Below, in pieces: positions 44,252 to 57,137 of a DNA stretch of 64,000 nucleotides. Location: contig CM046837.1 of the NCBI GenBank assembly GCA_025618425.1, positions 21,368,303-21,432,302 of the forward strand, given 5' to 3'. The translations under genes and the position numbers were made by a program. Positions within the stretch are counted from its first letter, which is position 1. Each line of letters begins with the position of its first letter. Source of the DNA: Heliocidaris tuberculata (Eukaryota > Echinodermata > Echinoidea > Camarodonta > Echinometridae). Below the pieces are notes generated by a model. That model did no database searches, was not told the DNA's origin, and worked only from the letters and a program-made list of their open reading frames with translations.

Positions 44252-45300
44252 TTATATAATATATAATTATATTTACTCTAATAACTTGACTGGTCATGCA
44301 TGCTGGTAGGTTGTGAGTTATATTTTCCCCGCAGCGCGCAGCGCTGAGGGAGAATGATTATGATTACGAGGGGAAATATAACTCCCTTGTGGTCCAAAGA
44401 ATGTATATACCAGTTAACATTTCTTATATAAGATAGCCTTGATGACACCGAAGTCTAGATTCTAATGGTCTAGATCCAGACCTATTTTTTTTTTTTTTTT
44501 TTTTTTAAGGGATTTAGATTCTAGATCTTCCCATCCAATTCTCAGTGGCTTCTTGGCAATTGAACTTAATGTAATTTTACACATCTAATTTGATCATTTT
44601 TATTTATCAAATTTAGGCCAACATTTGGGTCTTATCGTCGATAAAGATCACACGGGACGGAATTACTTTTGCTTTATAGTGAGGCTGAAAGAGTGACTGA
44701 AAAATCCTATCTATTTTTTTTTATAAGATAGTTTGAGTTTTTTTTATAAATATGACGGTGTATTTTCCTTAGTAAAGGACCCCGCGAATCCACATTTTTA
44801 ATATTAATCAGGATGAGCTCTAAATGAACATTTGCAATACAAAAGTCATGAAATTTCTAATCTGAGCAGATGCTCAAAATTTGGCTGTTTGCCAGAGGAG
44901 CTACCGCGTCATTTTCTACTGCAATTAAGAAACTCCAAACTGGAACTAACTGTTCTCATCAAGGCTATTCATTACTGTGAAGTTTCTTACCGCACTCGAG
45001 ATCAAATAAGGATTGGTTTTTAGAATTAACGGACTACTTGACTAATTTTACGATATTCTAGACCAAATCTTTTTAGTTAAATACAATTTTTTTTCCTTCG
45101 TCGATCATGGTGGTGACGCCATATTATTATTCTTTCGATCCCCCTTTGTGTTAGGATATCGGTACTGATGGTTATATTGACCGATCGGTTAATATACCAT
45201 CGAAAAATGACCGGGAGTCAAAATATGCAAATTTGCGATCCTCGCAGTCGATATCACGTGACCAGCCCTGGACCAATCAATCTTTTATCTGTAAGAGATA

Positions 45301-45358
<58 letters not shown>

Positions 45359-46181
45359 CTTACATATATATGTATATATAAACATTAGGCCAACATACTT
45401 AGTATTCCCAGACTATTAATGCTAGGCCATTCTGCTTATTACTGACTCTACGGCGATAGAGAAAATGACATATCACATCAAAATTGCCCCTCTTTTGTAT
45501 CCTCATATGGCCTCGATAATATTATTCCCTCTAAGATTTCATTCTTGCAACAGCATTCCTTCTCTTTTAAAACGAATCTATGCAGGGCCTGTGGATAATG
45601 GGCTACAAGTTGTATTGCAGGTAATATGAGAGAAAATGCATCAAATACCGTCTAGAATAGCTCTGTTCGGCTTGGTTTAATCTTTAATGAAAACTGCAGT
45701 GATAGAGCAAAACACACAAAAAGAGGATGTAGGCCTACGCATCTGTTAAGAAATGGCAGGTTGTCCGGAGTAGGTAGAAGACTAAGGGCACATCACAAAA
45801 AAAAAATTGACATTAACACAATTTTTCCTCTATTGGGCACTTATTCTATGGAAGGGGCATTTCTTTACAAGAAAGGACATCATATGTCGGAGGAGGGGCA
45901 AGCATTAAACGTCGCCTACAAAATCCCGATTTCGCTTCGGTAAAACAAGTGGAAAAACTGCGAAGATAGAATAAGGCGCACAAAACATTCAGGCCGAACT
46001 TATTATTAAAGAGAGGAAATTCGTTTTTGTCAAGAATAGGTATTATGTAAGGGCACATCAGGAAAGAAAAGGGGCAAATAAACCACACGAAAGGGGATTT
46101 TTTTTTGCACTTGTCATCGCCTCTTACTTATTTGTTTTTTGTTTGTTTTGTTTTGTTTTTCTTTTCTCGAAAGTAGGCTGA
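43547..46181. other. Intergenic or intronic, no exon seen
   Basis: TA-rich tracts lie at about 44201-44260 and 45305-45357, and a poly-T at 44486-44507. A dispersed repeat end (AGGGGAAATATAACTCC) lies near 44370. No domain-coding sequence was found. Confidence 0.5.
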
Positions 46182-47326
46182 TGTTAAACGGCTTCTGGAA
46201 AGGTCGTATTTGGCTTGGAAAAACTGATATGATTGTACAAGGAATAAAAACAAGTGTTTTGTTTTGCTTGTTTTGTTTGGGTTTTTTTTGTGTGTGTGTT
46301 TTCTTTTCTTTTCTTTTTTTTTTTGTGGCAGGAGGGGCACTTTATTTGTTTTTGGAAAAAAAGGGGGGAAGGGCACAAGGAAATTCCCACTCCCCTGGTT
46401 CCGCCGCCGTTGTAGTGGTGGGAGTGGGGTCGGGCAAATGACCACTTTTTATTCATTTCATTTTTTGATATTTTGATTTATTTTATTTATTTTATTTATT
46501 TTTTTTTTTGGGGGTGTGTGTAAGTGTCATGATTCTAGACTTCGCAGCACACAGATTCAGTTACTATTGATACACAATCAAAATCCTTCTTTTATGTCAG
46601 CTGCCAGCTGCCAGCTCTACCCCCCCCCCCCCCCCATACAAATGTTGGTTCACTAATTTTGGCAAGCTTGCTGCAAGCTTCCACACAAGCTCGTGGCATG
46701 CTCGTATTGTAACAAAAATGTAAATTGCAAGCTTGTCGTCAATCGTTCCGCAAACTGCGGCTAGCTTGCGAAAAGTAACATACGTGTATATTCAAGGAGG
46801 TACTAGGCAAGCACCTCCTCGGTACCATATATCCTCTTGTACCATGCTGCATCCAGTTTATGGAGACTGTTTTTATAATTTGTTGATAATTCATTAGTAA
46901 TTGATCATAGATGCTCTTTGAATCAGTTTCCAAATTTTTCGAAGCTTAAACATGTTGAGAATGAAACAGAATGTGTTGTTAAATATATTATGATTATATA
47001 TCTAAGCATTTTATCATGCACATAGCGGACCACGTTGCACCATGCTTATGTAATCTATACATTCAATTTGATATCAGCACTTATAATTTCCTGAAGAAGC
47101 CATAATGGGGGGTTCAAATTTCCATCATATTTTCTCTCAAAAGAGACAAAAGAATAATGATTATTATAACAGCAACTATAATATGCACACATATGCATTG
47201 CAAGAATGATCACAGCAGCTTGGATTCTAGGAATAAAGATGCATTTGGGACAATTAAACTCTGATTTAATGATATTTTGGTGGAGGTTAAATATGATAAC
47301 AGTATTTATAATAATTATTTTATTAG

Positions 47327-47449
47327 ACATCGACGAGTGTAGTTTGAATACTGACAACTGTCACAGAGACGCGCGATGTACAAACACCCAAGGCAGTTTT
47401 ACATGTAGTTGCAACACAGGATACAGAGGAAATGGAGTCACATGCACAG
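47327..47449 (+). CDS. cbEGF exon A, unit 1
   Basis: A 123-bp phase 1-1 exon, with acceptor TTATTTTATTAG and donor GTAAATTC. It encodes DIDECSLNTDNCHRDARC, then TNTQGSFTCSCNTGYRGNG and VTCTG. All six EGF cysteines are present, with the D-I-D-E-C calcium-binding start and the C-x-N-x4-F-x-C-x-C Asn-hydroxylation consensus. Such modules occur in tandem in fibrillin-, Notch- and nidogen-like extracellular proteins. It splices in frame to the next EGF exon. The parent gene is not identified. Confidence 0.88.
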
Positions 47450-48257
47450 GTAAATTCGTTCTTCCTCAAATTGTATGCCCAATAAAAAAAAAAGGGGGGG
47501 GGGGGGGTCTACTTAAAATAGCTTTTTAACACTTGTTAAAAAGGCTTTTATACTGAAAAAAACTTATTTTTGTTAGAACCATTTTCCTGCTCTTATTACT
47601 TGAAAGATTGGTGTAAAACTGAAAATTTAATTTACACTTCAGTTTCTCTACCATAAGAAGTATCGCCGGTACTTCACTAAACATTTTCCTACTGATGAAC
47701 ACAAAAATGCCCCAAAAGGATGACGTAGTATGACATTTATAAAAATTGCTGGCTTTGTGCATCATCTTTGATGGTTTAATTTAGCTACTCTGGTCATTAA
47801 GATAATTGCCACTTTTCGAATATATCATTAACATGGACCACATATAAAATTTAATGCGCCCTTTGACAACTATAGTTGCACTGACTGAGTAGTACATGTT
47901 TCCTTTTTCTGATAGCATCATTCAAGCCATCCTAACTTTACCGTAATGTAGTTAGTTATTAATATCATGGAACATATTTTTGCACGTCTTTCAAAAAAGA
48001 ATAATATTGTTCTTAGGACCCCCCCCCCCCTCTCTCTCTCTCTCTCTCCCTCTCCCTCTCTGATGATTTCATTGTAGTGTGTTAACTAATCTCCTCATCT
48101 ATATAAATGGTACTCTATTAAAAAAAATATATATATTTTATATCATTGGCCATACACATCTATATATTTTTTAATGATTCGGCCCTTAAAATCTTTATTA
48201 TTTTATATAGGACAGCGATAAACTTAATTAGAATTATTTGTCATCGATTCTTATTAG

Positions 48258-48380
48258 ACACCAACGAGTGCAGCTTGAACACTGCCAAGTGTCACACAAA
48301 CGCGCGATGTAGAAACACCCAAGGTAGTTATACATGTAGTTGCAACACAGGATTCACAGGAAATGGAGTTACGTGCACGG
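48258..48380 (+). CDS. cbEGF exon B, unit 1
   Basis: A 123-bp phase 1-1 exon, with acceptor GATTCTTATTAG and donor GTAAATTG. It encodes DTNECSLNTAKCHTNARC, then RNTQGSYTCSCNTGFTGNG and VTCTG. Six cysteines, a calcium-binding D-T-N-E-C and a hydroxylation motif with Tyr are all intact. Compared with its unit-2 twin, the unit-1 copy has A-K for D-N and R for T after the third cysteine. Confidence 0.88.
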
Positions 48381-49199
48381 GTAAATTGTTTTGTTTTATC
48401 CATATACCTTTCTTCCACGTATTTTATGCCGAATGAAACTGAATATGACAAGGTGATGAACGGTGTAGGACCGATAGGGGGGAATGATACTCTCAAAATC
48501 ATTGTAATTAATGTAATTCTCTTCCGCGAAATATCCTTAATTTGCAAACCCCCACATTCATTTAAAACGGCCGTAAGGCAAATTCTCATTTCAAAGATCC
48601 ATGAATCTTTACTCAAAGGATGCTTTTATTTATGTTTACATTGTAATCGATATTTTATGTATTGTGCTTTATTTACTATTCTTATCTAAGACTTGATATT
48701 TTATTTGTCAACATTAGGGCGCCCCTTCACCTTTCTGATTCCTCTTTTCTGCTTCTGCTTTCCCTTTTTGTAGGCCTATAGATTTTTTTTTTTTTTTTTT
48801 GTTCGTTTGTTGTTGTTTTTTTCTATTCATCAACTTTTGTTTTCATATTTTGTAACTAGTGTTATGTTTCAACAAGTTTGTTGTTAGTGTCATGATTAGT
48901 CATTATTTTTTTTTTTTATTTGTATGTATTATTTAAGAAATGAAAAGGTATCGCAATGCTTCAAGCTTTAAGCTGATTGCCATACCTCTGCATGTTATTA
49001 CATTATCCATATACTGTACCTGTATTATGATCATATTAGCACTTTAATGCTGTTATTGTTTACCTATACATACTCTAATTTTGGTCATAATGATCATAAT
49101 ATGGAATACCATGTACCATGCAGAAATAAATAAAGAAATAAATAATAAATAATAATAAATAGTGTAAAAAAAAATGCAAAGACATTCTGAACGTTGACG

Positions 49200-49262
49200 C
49201 TGCATGACATTCACATCTAGGTGCAAAGTTGGATTCAATAGAAATGGAGTTACATGCTATGG
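49200..49262 (+). pseudogene. EGF exon remnant, unit 1
   Basis: Only the second half is readable: FTSRCKVGFNRNGVTCY followed by a donor-like GTACAT. The first half (calcium-binding start and first three cysteines) is gone and no acceptor is visible. The same remnant exists in unit 2, so the damage predates the duplication. Confidence 0.65.
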
Positions 49263-49647
49263 TACATATTTAGCTATTCCATCGGTTCCTAAATTTATTT
49301 GCGCATATTTGATCTAACAAACAAAGAAACAAAACATTCCAACTTGATAATAGTTGTTAAAAGTCCTTAATGAAGTATTTTATATAATTAACTTTATTTT
49401 TCTTCTCAAACGGCGTCTGGGAAAGTTGTATTTGGCTTCGGTATACTTAAATAAAAAGTGAAATGATTGTACAAAGCACAAAAAGATTTATTTATTTATT
49501 ATTATCATTTTTTTTTTTTATTTTAGTGGCAGGAGGGGTCATTTCTTTGTTTCGGAAAAAAGTGGGGAAGGGCACGAGGAACTTCCCCCTCCCCTGGTTC
49601 CGCCGCCATTGTACTAGTGGAGGTGGGGTTGCCGGGTAGGCAAATTT

Positions 49648-49659
<12 letters not shown>

Positions 49660-49683
<24 letters not shown>

Positions 49684-52168
49684 CATGATTCTAGACTTCG
49701 CAACATACAGATTCAGTTACTATTGATGCACAATCAAAATCCTCTTTTTTATGTCAGCTGCCAGCTGTCAACTCTATCCCCTATACAAATTTTGGTTCAC
49801 TAATTTTGGCAAGCTTGCCCCAAGCTAGCAAACAAGCGAACCCACAAGCTTGCAGCAAGCTTGTGTCAAGCTCGTATTGTATCAAAAATGTAAATTAGCT
49901 ACAAGCTTGCCGTCAATCGTGCCGCAAACTTGCGGCTAGCTTGCGAAAAGTAACATACGTGTATCTTCAAGGAAGTACTAGGTAAGTACCTGCTTGGTAT
50001 CATATATCCTATTGTACCATGCTCCACCCAGTTTATGGATACTGTTTTCAGAAGTTGTTGATAATTCATTAATAATTGATCATAGATACGTTTTGAATCA
50101 GTTTCCAAAATTTTCGAAGCTTAACAATGAAACGGAATATATTGTTAAATATGTTATTATTGTATATTTGAGCATTCTATGAAGAAAGTGGAAATATGCA
50201 AATTAGTCATGCATATAGTGGACCACGTTGCACCATGCTTATGCCATTTATACACTCAATTTGAAATCAGCACTTATAATTTGCCTGGAGAAGCCATATA
50301 TGGGGCTTCAATTTTCCATCATATTTTCTCTCAAGCAGTCATTTTACAAGTACTCGCAAAAAAACCGCCTTCGACGGCCTTTAGCGATTGTGACGGAAAA
50401 TGTATAGGCCTACTATTGTGCATGGAGAGTTCGGCACAATAAATTAGGAGATAACGAAGTTAGGACCAATTAAGTTTATTTTATTTTAGATATAGTTTAA
50501 TAGAAATATGGAATTCATTTTAAAATGTATTAAAAAGAAATAAAACGATGTTGATATATCCTGTTTTTATATTACATTTTTTGAAGAAAACAAATGTGAT
50601 TGTTTAGTGTTAGTACAAAATAAGCTGTTGATAGGATATACTTGAGAGTTAACACAATGGTGGATTGGAAAAAAAAAGAAAGAAAAGAAGTTGGTGAATG
50701 TGATCCTAAACAGAATTATAACACGTGTGTTTACATAATACAGTGATAAATATGTAAGAGTTTCATTAAAAAGTGTATTTTGAAGTGGTTATTTGTAATA
50801 GCTAAACGCATTGTTTTATTTTTAGTGATTTGATGCTATCTTAATACCAAATGTAGGGCAGCCCCATCCTCTTTCCCGCCGGTCAAATTAGGACTGGAAG
50901 TCCTTTACTAACAGTGGTAGATCAAGAAGGGCGCAACAGAGATGTGCTGCCTCTAAATTTTGATTTCCTATTTTGTGTATGGAAAATGCTTAAAAATCAG
51001 GTACAGAAAGCACAAGAGAGTGTCAGCCTGCACCCCCCCCCCCCCCCCTCCCGAGAGTTTCCAGGGCCCTTTACTCTGGTTGTAAAGGAGTGGGGTTTCG
51101 CGCTCGTGGTGTGTATGCGTACACATAATCATTTGCGCGCCCACTGAAAATTCTGGATCTGCCCCTGAATAAGATTCTCCCCCCCCCCCCTCAAAAAAAA
51201 AGAGTAAAACAGTAAAATATATCATTATTTGTTTTGCATTTTGATGTTTCTGTTTGATTCAAACAGAAGTTGCCTAAAAAGCATATAATTTAAATGAGCC
51301 AATCTGTTTGAAGATGGTAAAATACAATTTTATATAGACATGTATATGGACAGTGCACAATTAAAGGGGAATGAAAGGTAATGGGTAGTTTTGGTTGACC
51401 TTGAAATGTCATTGTGAGTTTTTATGGACATGATAAGTTGAAATGAAAGATATTACATTTTTAGGAACTTTCCGAAGAGGGTTTGCAGGCATGTTTCACA
51501 GGACCTCAATTATTCTCTATAAACTGACTTATGCAGCAACGCTAATTATCCTGTTATTTTTATTGTTTTTGCACTGCTAAAAACTCTGCTCTCTTTCAAT
51601 CTTTTTTTGACAAGATTTACATACATGTCTATATGAAGTGCCATTAACCCATTTTTATAGGATTTAACATATTTCATGACCATTCCCCAAACTACCCATT
51701 TCCTTTAACCTCAAAATATGAATGTGAATGTGGTGAAAGTGTAATTTATTTCTACTTATTGGACTACATGGCTTTGCATCCAAATATATGAGATTTTGCC
51801 ATCACAACAAAATACGTTGTTCTGCCATAGCTGCATGCAGCAAAACAACGTATGTTCTGATTTATGCAATTAAATTATTCAAATATGTGGGACTTTTGTG
51901 AGATTATTTTTTATTGTACATAACAATGATATCTTTTTTAAATTCCAACGATTTCCTTACTCAGATTATAATAGGATGAATAATGATTATTATATTAGCA
52001 ATCATGATATGCACACATATGCATTGCAAGAAATGATCACAGCATTTTTGGATTTTAAGGATAAAGATGCATATGGGACAATTAAACTCTGATTTAATGA
52101 AATGATTATTCATTTACATTGGAAATTTTTAAATAATGATAACTGTATTTCTGAAATTAATTTATTAG
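49660..52168. other. Unit 2 intron, no exon seen
   Basis: Begins with the duplicated stretch (poly-T, then AAGCTTGC-rich block at 49808-49945). An inserted region of about 1.5 kb (50330-51900) absent from unit 1 holds poly-C tracts (51033-51047 and 51180-51190) and no recognised gene. Confidence 0.55.
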
Positions 52169-52291
52169 ACATCGACGAGTGTAGCTTGAATACTGACAAC
52201 TGTCACAGAAACGTGCGATGTACAAACACCCAAGGCAGTTTTACATGTAGTTGCAACACAGGATACAGAGGAAATGGAGTCACATGCACAG
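52169..52291 (+). CDS. cbEGF exon A, unit 2
   Basis: A 123-bp phase 1-1 exon, with acceptor ATTAATTTATTAG and donor GTAAATTC. Same as exon A of unit 1 except CHRNVRC for CHRDARC and one silent change. All cysteines and both consensus motifs are intact. Confidence 0.88.
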
Positions 52292-52900
52292 GTAAATTCG
52301 TTCTTACTCAAATTGTATGCCGATTGAAAAAAAAAGGGGGGGGGGTCTACTTCGTAATAGCTATTGAACACTCGTTAAATATTTTTTTTTATACTGAAAA
52401 CTTCATTTTTGTTACAACCATATTCCTGCTCTAATTCCTTGAAAGATTGGATGATGTAACCCTGAAAATTTAATTTGCAATTCAGTTTCTCCACCATAAC
52501 AATTATCGCTGGTACTTCACGAAACATTTTCCTACTGTTGGACACAAGAATGCTCGAAAAGGATGACGTACTATGACATTTAGAAACATTGCTGGCTTTC
52601 TGTATCATCTTTGATAGTTTGTTTTTAGCTACTCTGGTCATTAAGATAATTGCTACCTTTTCGAAGATATTGTTAAAATGGACAACATATAACATTACTG
52701 ATACTCCCTTTGACAACTATAGTAGCATTAAGTAGTACGTGTTTTCTTTTTTGTTTTCTTAAAGCATCATTCAAGCCACCCTGAATACTACTTCTACCTT
52801 TACCGTAATGCTACTTAGTTATTATATCATGGAACAGATTTTCTACACGTCCTTCCAAAAGAGTAATATTGTTATTAGGACCCCCCCCCCCCCACCCCCA

Positions 52901-52931
<31 letters not shown>

Positions 52932-53152
52932 CCTCTCTCTCTCCCTCTCCCTCTCCCTCTCTGATGATTTCATTGTAGTGTGTTAACTAATCTTCTCATC
53001 TATATAAATGGTACTCTGTTCAATAAATTAATTTTCATCATTAGCCATATATATCTATATTTTTTTTAATGATACGGCCCTTAAAAAGCTTATTATTTTA
53101 CATAGGATAGCAATACACTAAATTAGAATCATTTCTCGTCTATTCTTACAAG

Positions 53153-53275
53153 ACACCAACGAGTGCAGCTTGAACACTGACAACTGTCACACAAACGCTC
53201 GATGTACAAACACCCAAGGAAGTTATACATGTAGTTGCAACACAGGATTCACAGGGAATGGAGTTACGTGCACAG
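53153..53275 (+). CDS. cbEGF exon B, unit 2
   Basis: A 123-bp phase 1-1 exon, with acceptor TCTATTCTTACAAG and donor GTAAATTA. It encodes DTNECSLNTDNCHTNARC, then TNTQGSYTCSCNTGFTGNG and VTCTG. The acceptor ends AAG, not TAG as in its twin, but the pyrimidine tract is kept. Confidence 0.88.
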
Positions 53276-53419
53276 GTAAATTATATTCGTTATATCCACA
53301 CACCTCTCTTCTGCTGATTTTATGCCGAATGAAAGTGAATATATCAAGGTGATGATGTTCTTAAAATTATTAACTGAATAATAGTGTAAAAAAAGAAAAA
53401 TGTAAAAAAAAAATCTGAA

Positions 53420-53492
53420 CTTTGACGCTGTGTGACATTTACATCTAGTTGCAACGCTAAATTCAATAGAAATGGAGTTACGTGCTCAGGTA
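53420..53492 (+). pseudogene. EGF exon remnant, unit 2
   Basis: Twin of the remnant at 49200. It reads TTGCAACGCTAAATTCAATA then GAAATGGAGTTACGTGCTCA, that is EGF C-terminal sequence with a TAA where the glycine-aromatic turn should be. It ends in GTACATA at a donor-like position. Confidence 0.65.
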
Positions 53493-53658
53493 CATATTCA
53501 ACTATTCCATCGGTTCATAAACTTATTTGTGCCTAATTGCTCTAACAAACAAAAAAATATAAATTTCCGACTGAATAATAGTTTTTAAAAGCCCTTAATG
53601 AAGTATTTCACATTATTAGCTTAATTTTTGTTCTCATTATCCTCTCGCCCCCACCCAG

Positions 53659-53781
53659 ATGTCAATGAGTGTAACTTGGACACAGATAACTGTGACGTGA
53701 GAGCTCAATGCACAAACTCGGAAGGCAGTTTTTCATGTAGTTGCAACACAGGATTCGATGGAAATGGAGTCACATGCTCTG
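53659..53781 (+). CDS. cbEGF exon C
   Basis: A 123-bp phase 1-1 exon, with acceptor CGCCCCCACCCAG and donor GTAATATT. It encodes DVNECNLDTDNCDVRAQC, then TNSEGSFSCSCNTGFDGNG and VTCSG. Six cysteines, D-V-N-E-C and the hydroxylation motif are intact. It lies outside the duplicated pairs and is clearly more diverged. It is the last domain exon I can see; the gene must continue beyond or end in exons I cannot recognise. Confidence 0.87.
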
Positions 53782-55756
53782 GTAATATTTCCATTTTCTG
53801 TTATCATATTATCCAAACTGTGTTCTAGCCTCTTTTTTTTTTTTTTTTTTTTACGCCGCAATTGAATTTTTGTGATTGATAAAAAAAAAAAAAAAAAATT
53901 GCAGTGTACATATTCAAACAATCCATCTGTCTCTACACATATTTCTTCTTCTTCTTATTTTTTTTTTTACCTGTTTCACCTATTTCTGAACCGAAATCAA
54001 ATATTCATGTTCTTAAGGTAGTTTAGCGAAATGTCGTGGTGCATAAGAACGCATCCGGAACGGACGCATCCTTATTGTGCGTGAAGACAGCAGGGAGCTC
54101 CGAGCCTTCTACATAACGATCGCATGGAGCCTATAATGCAGTCTTCCCGGATCCGAGCCAATCTTCTTGATAAATTCAAAGAAAGAAGCTCTTGGTACCA
54201 TTCACTGATTCCGGAAGTACGCCCTCTTCTGTCAGTATATGTATATGAAAGGCTAGTGTGTAGTACTGGAACCACTGATCTCTTTCCGTAGAGATCAGTG
54301 ACTGGAACAATAACAACAAAATAAATAGAATATATAATTATTCTAAAAATAGAGTGAGTTTCCGATGGCATTGGCTTGCCTAACAGTTTATTGTTCTTTA
54401 TGTTTTATTACTCCTCTTATTCCTTTCTCTCCCCTTCTCCAATTCTTCTTATATTGTATGACTAGAATATGTCTATTGCATTTCAACGATCATAGTGTGC
54501 CCCCCCCCCCCTCTCAGTTTTCTCCAAATATTCTGATTCTTGTTCTATTTTCCTCAGTTCGTATGGTTATCTTTAAAAAAATATGTTATGTTCTAAAATG
54601 ATAGCATGTGGATAAGACGTGGAAATCAATATCAGAAATTAAAGACGTGAATGATGATGGAAAAATCTACTTATAATTTAAGGGCAAAGAAAACGAGAGA
54701 AATGAACTTTTATAGGATAATAAGAAATGCAGTTTTGTATGTCTTTTTAATTTTCGAATTGAAAACTACATTTAGAACTAAAGACAAAAAAGACCCCTTT
54801 ATATGTAATGATATTAAATTGTTCCCCATGATCATTTTCTAGATATGCAGCAAATAACTATTGTTGTAGTGAAGAGACAAGTATATAGTACAATGAGGGG
54901 ATTTTTACTTTTAGAATATCTTATTATGATATCATTAACTCATCAACCCAAATCAAATCAATACTAACATTTGTCCTTGCTGTCGGCCTGAGACCTGTAA
55001 TAGCCGCCTATGCATAATAACACTTTACTTTGTCATTGAGAACAATTGAAGTTTAACAGGGGATTTGCAGTTGGGCTCTCTCTCTCTCTCTCTCTCTCTC
55101 CTAATTCTTCTTTATATCAATAGTCAATAGACTTCCTGTCTTTTCATCATAACAACAAACGCTGGCGCGGATCGAACGCACGTATAAAGCCGCCCCTCCC
55201 ACTATTCTTCCGTCCCACGCATTCAACTCAACACAATAGGTCCGATCCCCATTATTATTTCTCCGAAGAACTATAGCTCTATGCAAAATTTGAGACAAGC
55301 CATTCACTGTTCAAAGTAGCCTTTCAATGAACAGACTACGGTCTTCAGTGTATGATACATTATCTTGAAATAACTGATGTAATGGCAGGACCCTATCAAA
55401 AAAAGTTTTAATCATGTAGCTTTCAATGCTGGGTTAGTAATTGATTTCCCCCAAGCCTCATCAGTATAAAAACTGATGAGGCTACCCATCAAATGTCAAT
55501 ATAGACATGATTTTCATTTATCAGTATTGTCATTGTTGTTATCGTGATTATTATGATTAAGATTATGATTATAGCATTAGCATTATGGTTTTGATGTTGT
55601 TGTTATTATCTATTATTATTATCATCATCATCATCATAGTCATAATGGTATTGGAGCTATTTTTTACATCAGATGTGTTGATTTTCGGGGGTAGTGTATT
55701 AAAGAAGTGAAACTTATTGAGCCATATGAGTAGAGCATGGTGTGGTATTTCAACAA
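53782..55756. other. No further exon seen
   Basis: Poly-T/poly-A (53832-53900), poly-C (54501-54511) and CT (55077-55101) tracts. The part 54718-55410 is one arm of a direct duplication with 58556-59255. Confidence 0.5.
54718..55410 (+). repeat. Direct duplication, copy 1 (partner 58556-59255)
   Basis: Shared sequences include GAAATGCAGTTTTGTATGTC, ATCGATATGCAGCAAA-like ends, CAAATCAAATCAATACTA, a CT run, TCAATAGACTTCCTGTCTTT and AACTCAACACAATAGGTCCG. No coding domain is recognised in either copy. Confidence 0.75.
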
Positions 55757-55757
55757 T

Positions 55758-56601
55758 GGCGTAGCCAGGATTTTTCAATGGGGGGGGGGGGGGGGGGAGA
55801 CGTAAAGGATCGACCCGCGTAGCCAGGATTTCATTTTAGGGGGGTTGAAGCGTGCGAAATTGGTGATTAGCACGCAAAGCGTGAAGGGAGGGGGGGGGGG
55901 GTTGAGAGAAAGATAACGGCTCGCAGCAACTTTTTTTTTAGGCGGAAAGTTAGTTCGACGCCCGGACTGCTTTTCAGTTATTTGGACGCAATACTGCACT
56001 GTATGTAACAGAGGTGGGTGCAGGGAGGAGGGAGTTCGCCTCCCCCCCCCCCCCCCCCCTGCCGCCAAAAGCGCGAAAGCTCTGACGTTTTATAGCAAAT
56101 TTGAGAGAAAGATAACGGCTCGTAGCACCTTTTTTTAGGCGGAAAGTTAGTTCGACGCCCGGACTGCATTTCATTTATTTGGACGCAATAATGCACTGTA
56201 ACAGGGGTGGGTGCAGGGAGGGGGACTTTTCCCCTCCCGCCCCAAGCGCGAAAGCTATGACGTTTTAACAAATTTGAGAGAAATTAAGATAACAGCCCGT
56301 AGCAAACAATTTTTTTAGGCGGAAAGTTATAGTTCGACGCTCGGACTGCTTTTCAATAATTTGGACGCAATATTTTACTGTATGTAATAGGTGTGGGGGC
56401 AGGGAAGGGGGGGGGGGTTATTTTCCCCTTCCCGCGCGAAGCGCGAAAACTTTGACGTTTTAGCAAATTGTGATTGAAAGGTAACGACTCGTAGCGCCTT
56501 TTTAGGTTTTTTTGTCTCAATTCTCCCGCTTTTTCGTTCTCACTTTTTTTTTAGGGGCTGAATAGGGGGCCAGTGCCCCCCTGGGCCCCCCTGTCTACGC
56601 C
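55758..56601. mobile_element. TIR element with internal tandem array
   Basis: Begins GGCGTAGCCAGG with a G-run and ends in a C-rich stretch and CTGTCTACGCC, an imperfect inverted repeat of about 11 bases. A second GCGTAGCCAGGATT lies at 55817, so insertions may be nested. No transposase is visible. Confidence 0.5.
55905..56510 (-). repeat. Tandem repeat, 180-197-bp unit
   Basis: The landmark GGCGGAAAGTTAGTTCGACG starts at 55941, 56138 and 56318 (periods 197 and 180), and a truncated fourth unit begins near 56480. Each unit also has GAGAGAAAGATAACGGCTCG, TTTGGACGCAATA, a GC-rich AAGCGCGAAAGC and a C/G homopolymer of varying length. A single reverse copy is at about 28740-29030. Confidence 0.85.
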
Positions 56602-57137
56602 TATGTATTTCAAGTATACAAATCGGAGATTAAAAACCATTAAATAGGAAAGGGACAGTACAGATTTTCCTAAATTTCCACTTCAAATGGGATTAAAGTG
56701 GCAAAACAAAAGCTTATGAAAGATAAGGGATCTTGTAGTCCAGACAGAAAGAGGAATGAAGATTGAATCAACGCCGATATCCAGGGGCATCGCTAGAACA
56801 TTTGAATGGCGGTGGGGTGGGACACCCAAATTTGACATCAAAATTTTGGGTGTGACACCCAAATTTGCCAAAAAATGCTACACGGTACACCCTAATCTCC
56901 CCTCACACAATGATACAAGAAAAACGCAGATGTAGAAGTCATGATCATACGGGCCCATTTTCGCAAGGGGATAGGCTGACGCCTTTTACCCGAATATCAA
57001 CTTTTCAACTTCTAAATTAAAAAACAAAACAAAAAAAAAAAAAAAAATAAAACAAAACAAAAACAAAACAAAAAAAAAACCAAAAAAAAACTTTTTCTTA
57101 GTAAAAATGTACAGAAGTTATATATCAGGAAACCTCA

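Larger units (their letters stand above)
46182..53640 (+). repeat. Tandem segmental duplication carrying EGF exons
   Basis: Unit 1 is about 46182-49407 and unit 2 about 49408-53640. Both run in the same order: TCTGG-AA-GT-GTATTTGGCTT, poly-T, TCATGATTCTAGACTTCGCA, an AAGCTTGC-rich stretch, EGF exon A, poly-G, poly-C with a CT run, EGF exon B, and an EGF remnant. Unit 2 is longer because of extra sequence at about 50330-51900. EGF A copies differ at about 3 of 123 bases and EGF B copies at about 7 of 123 by hand count. Confidence 0.85.
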
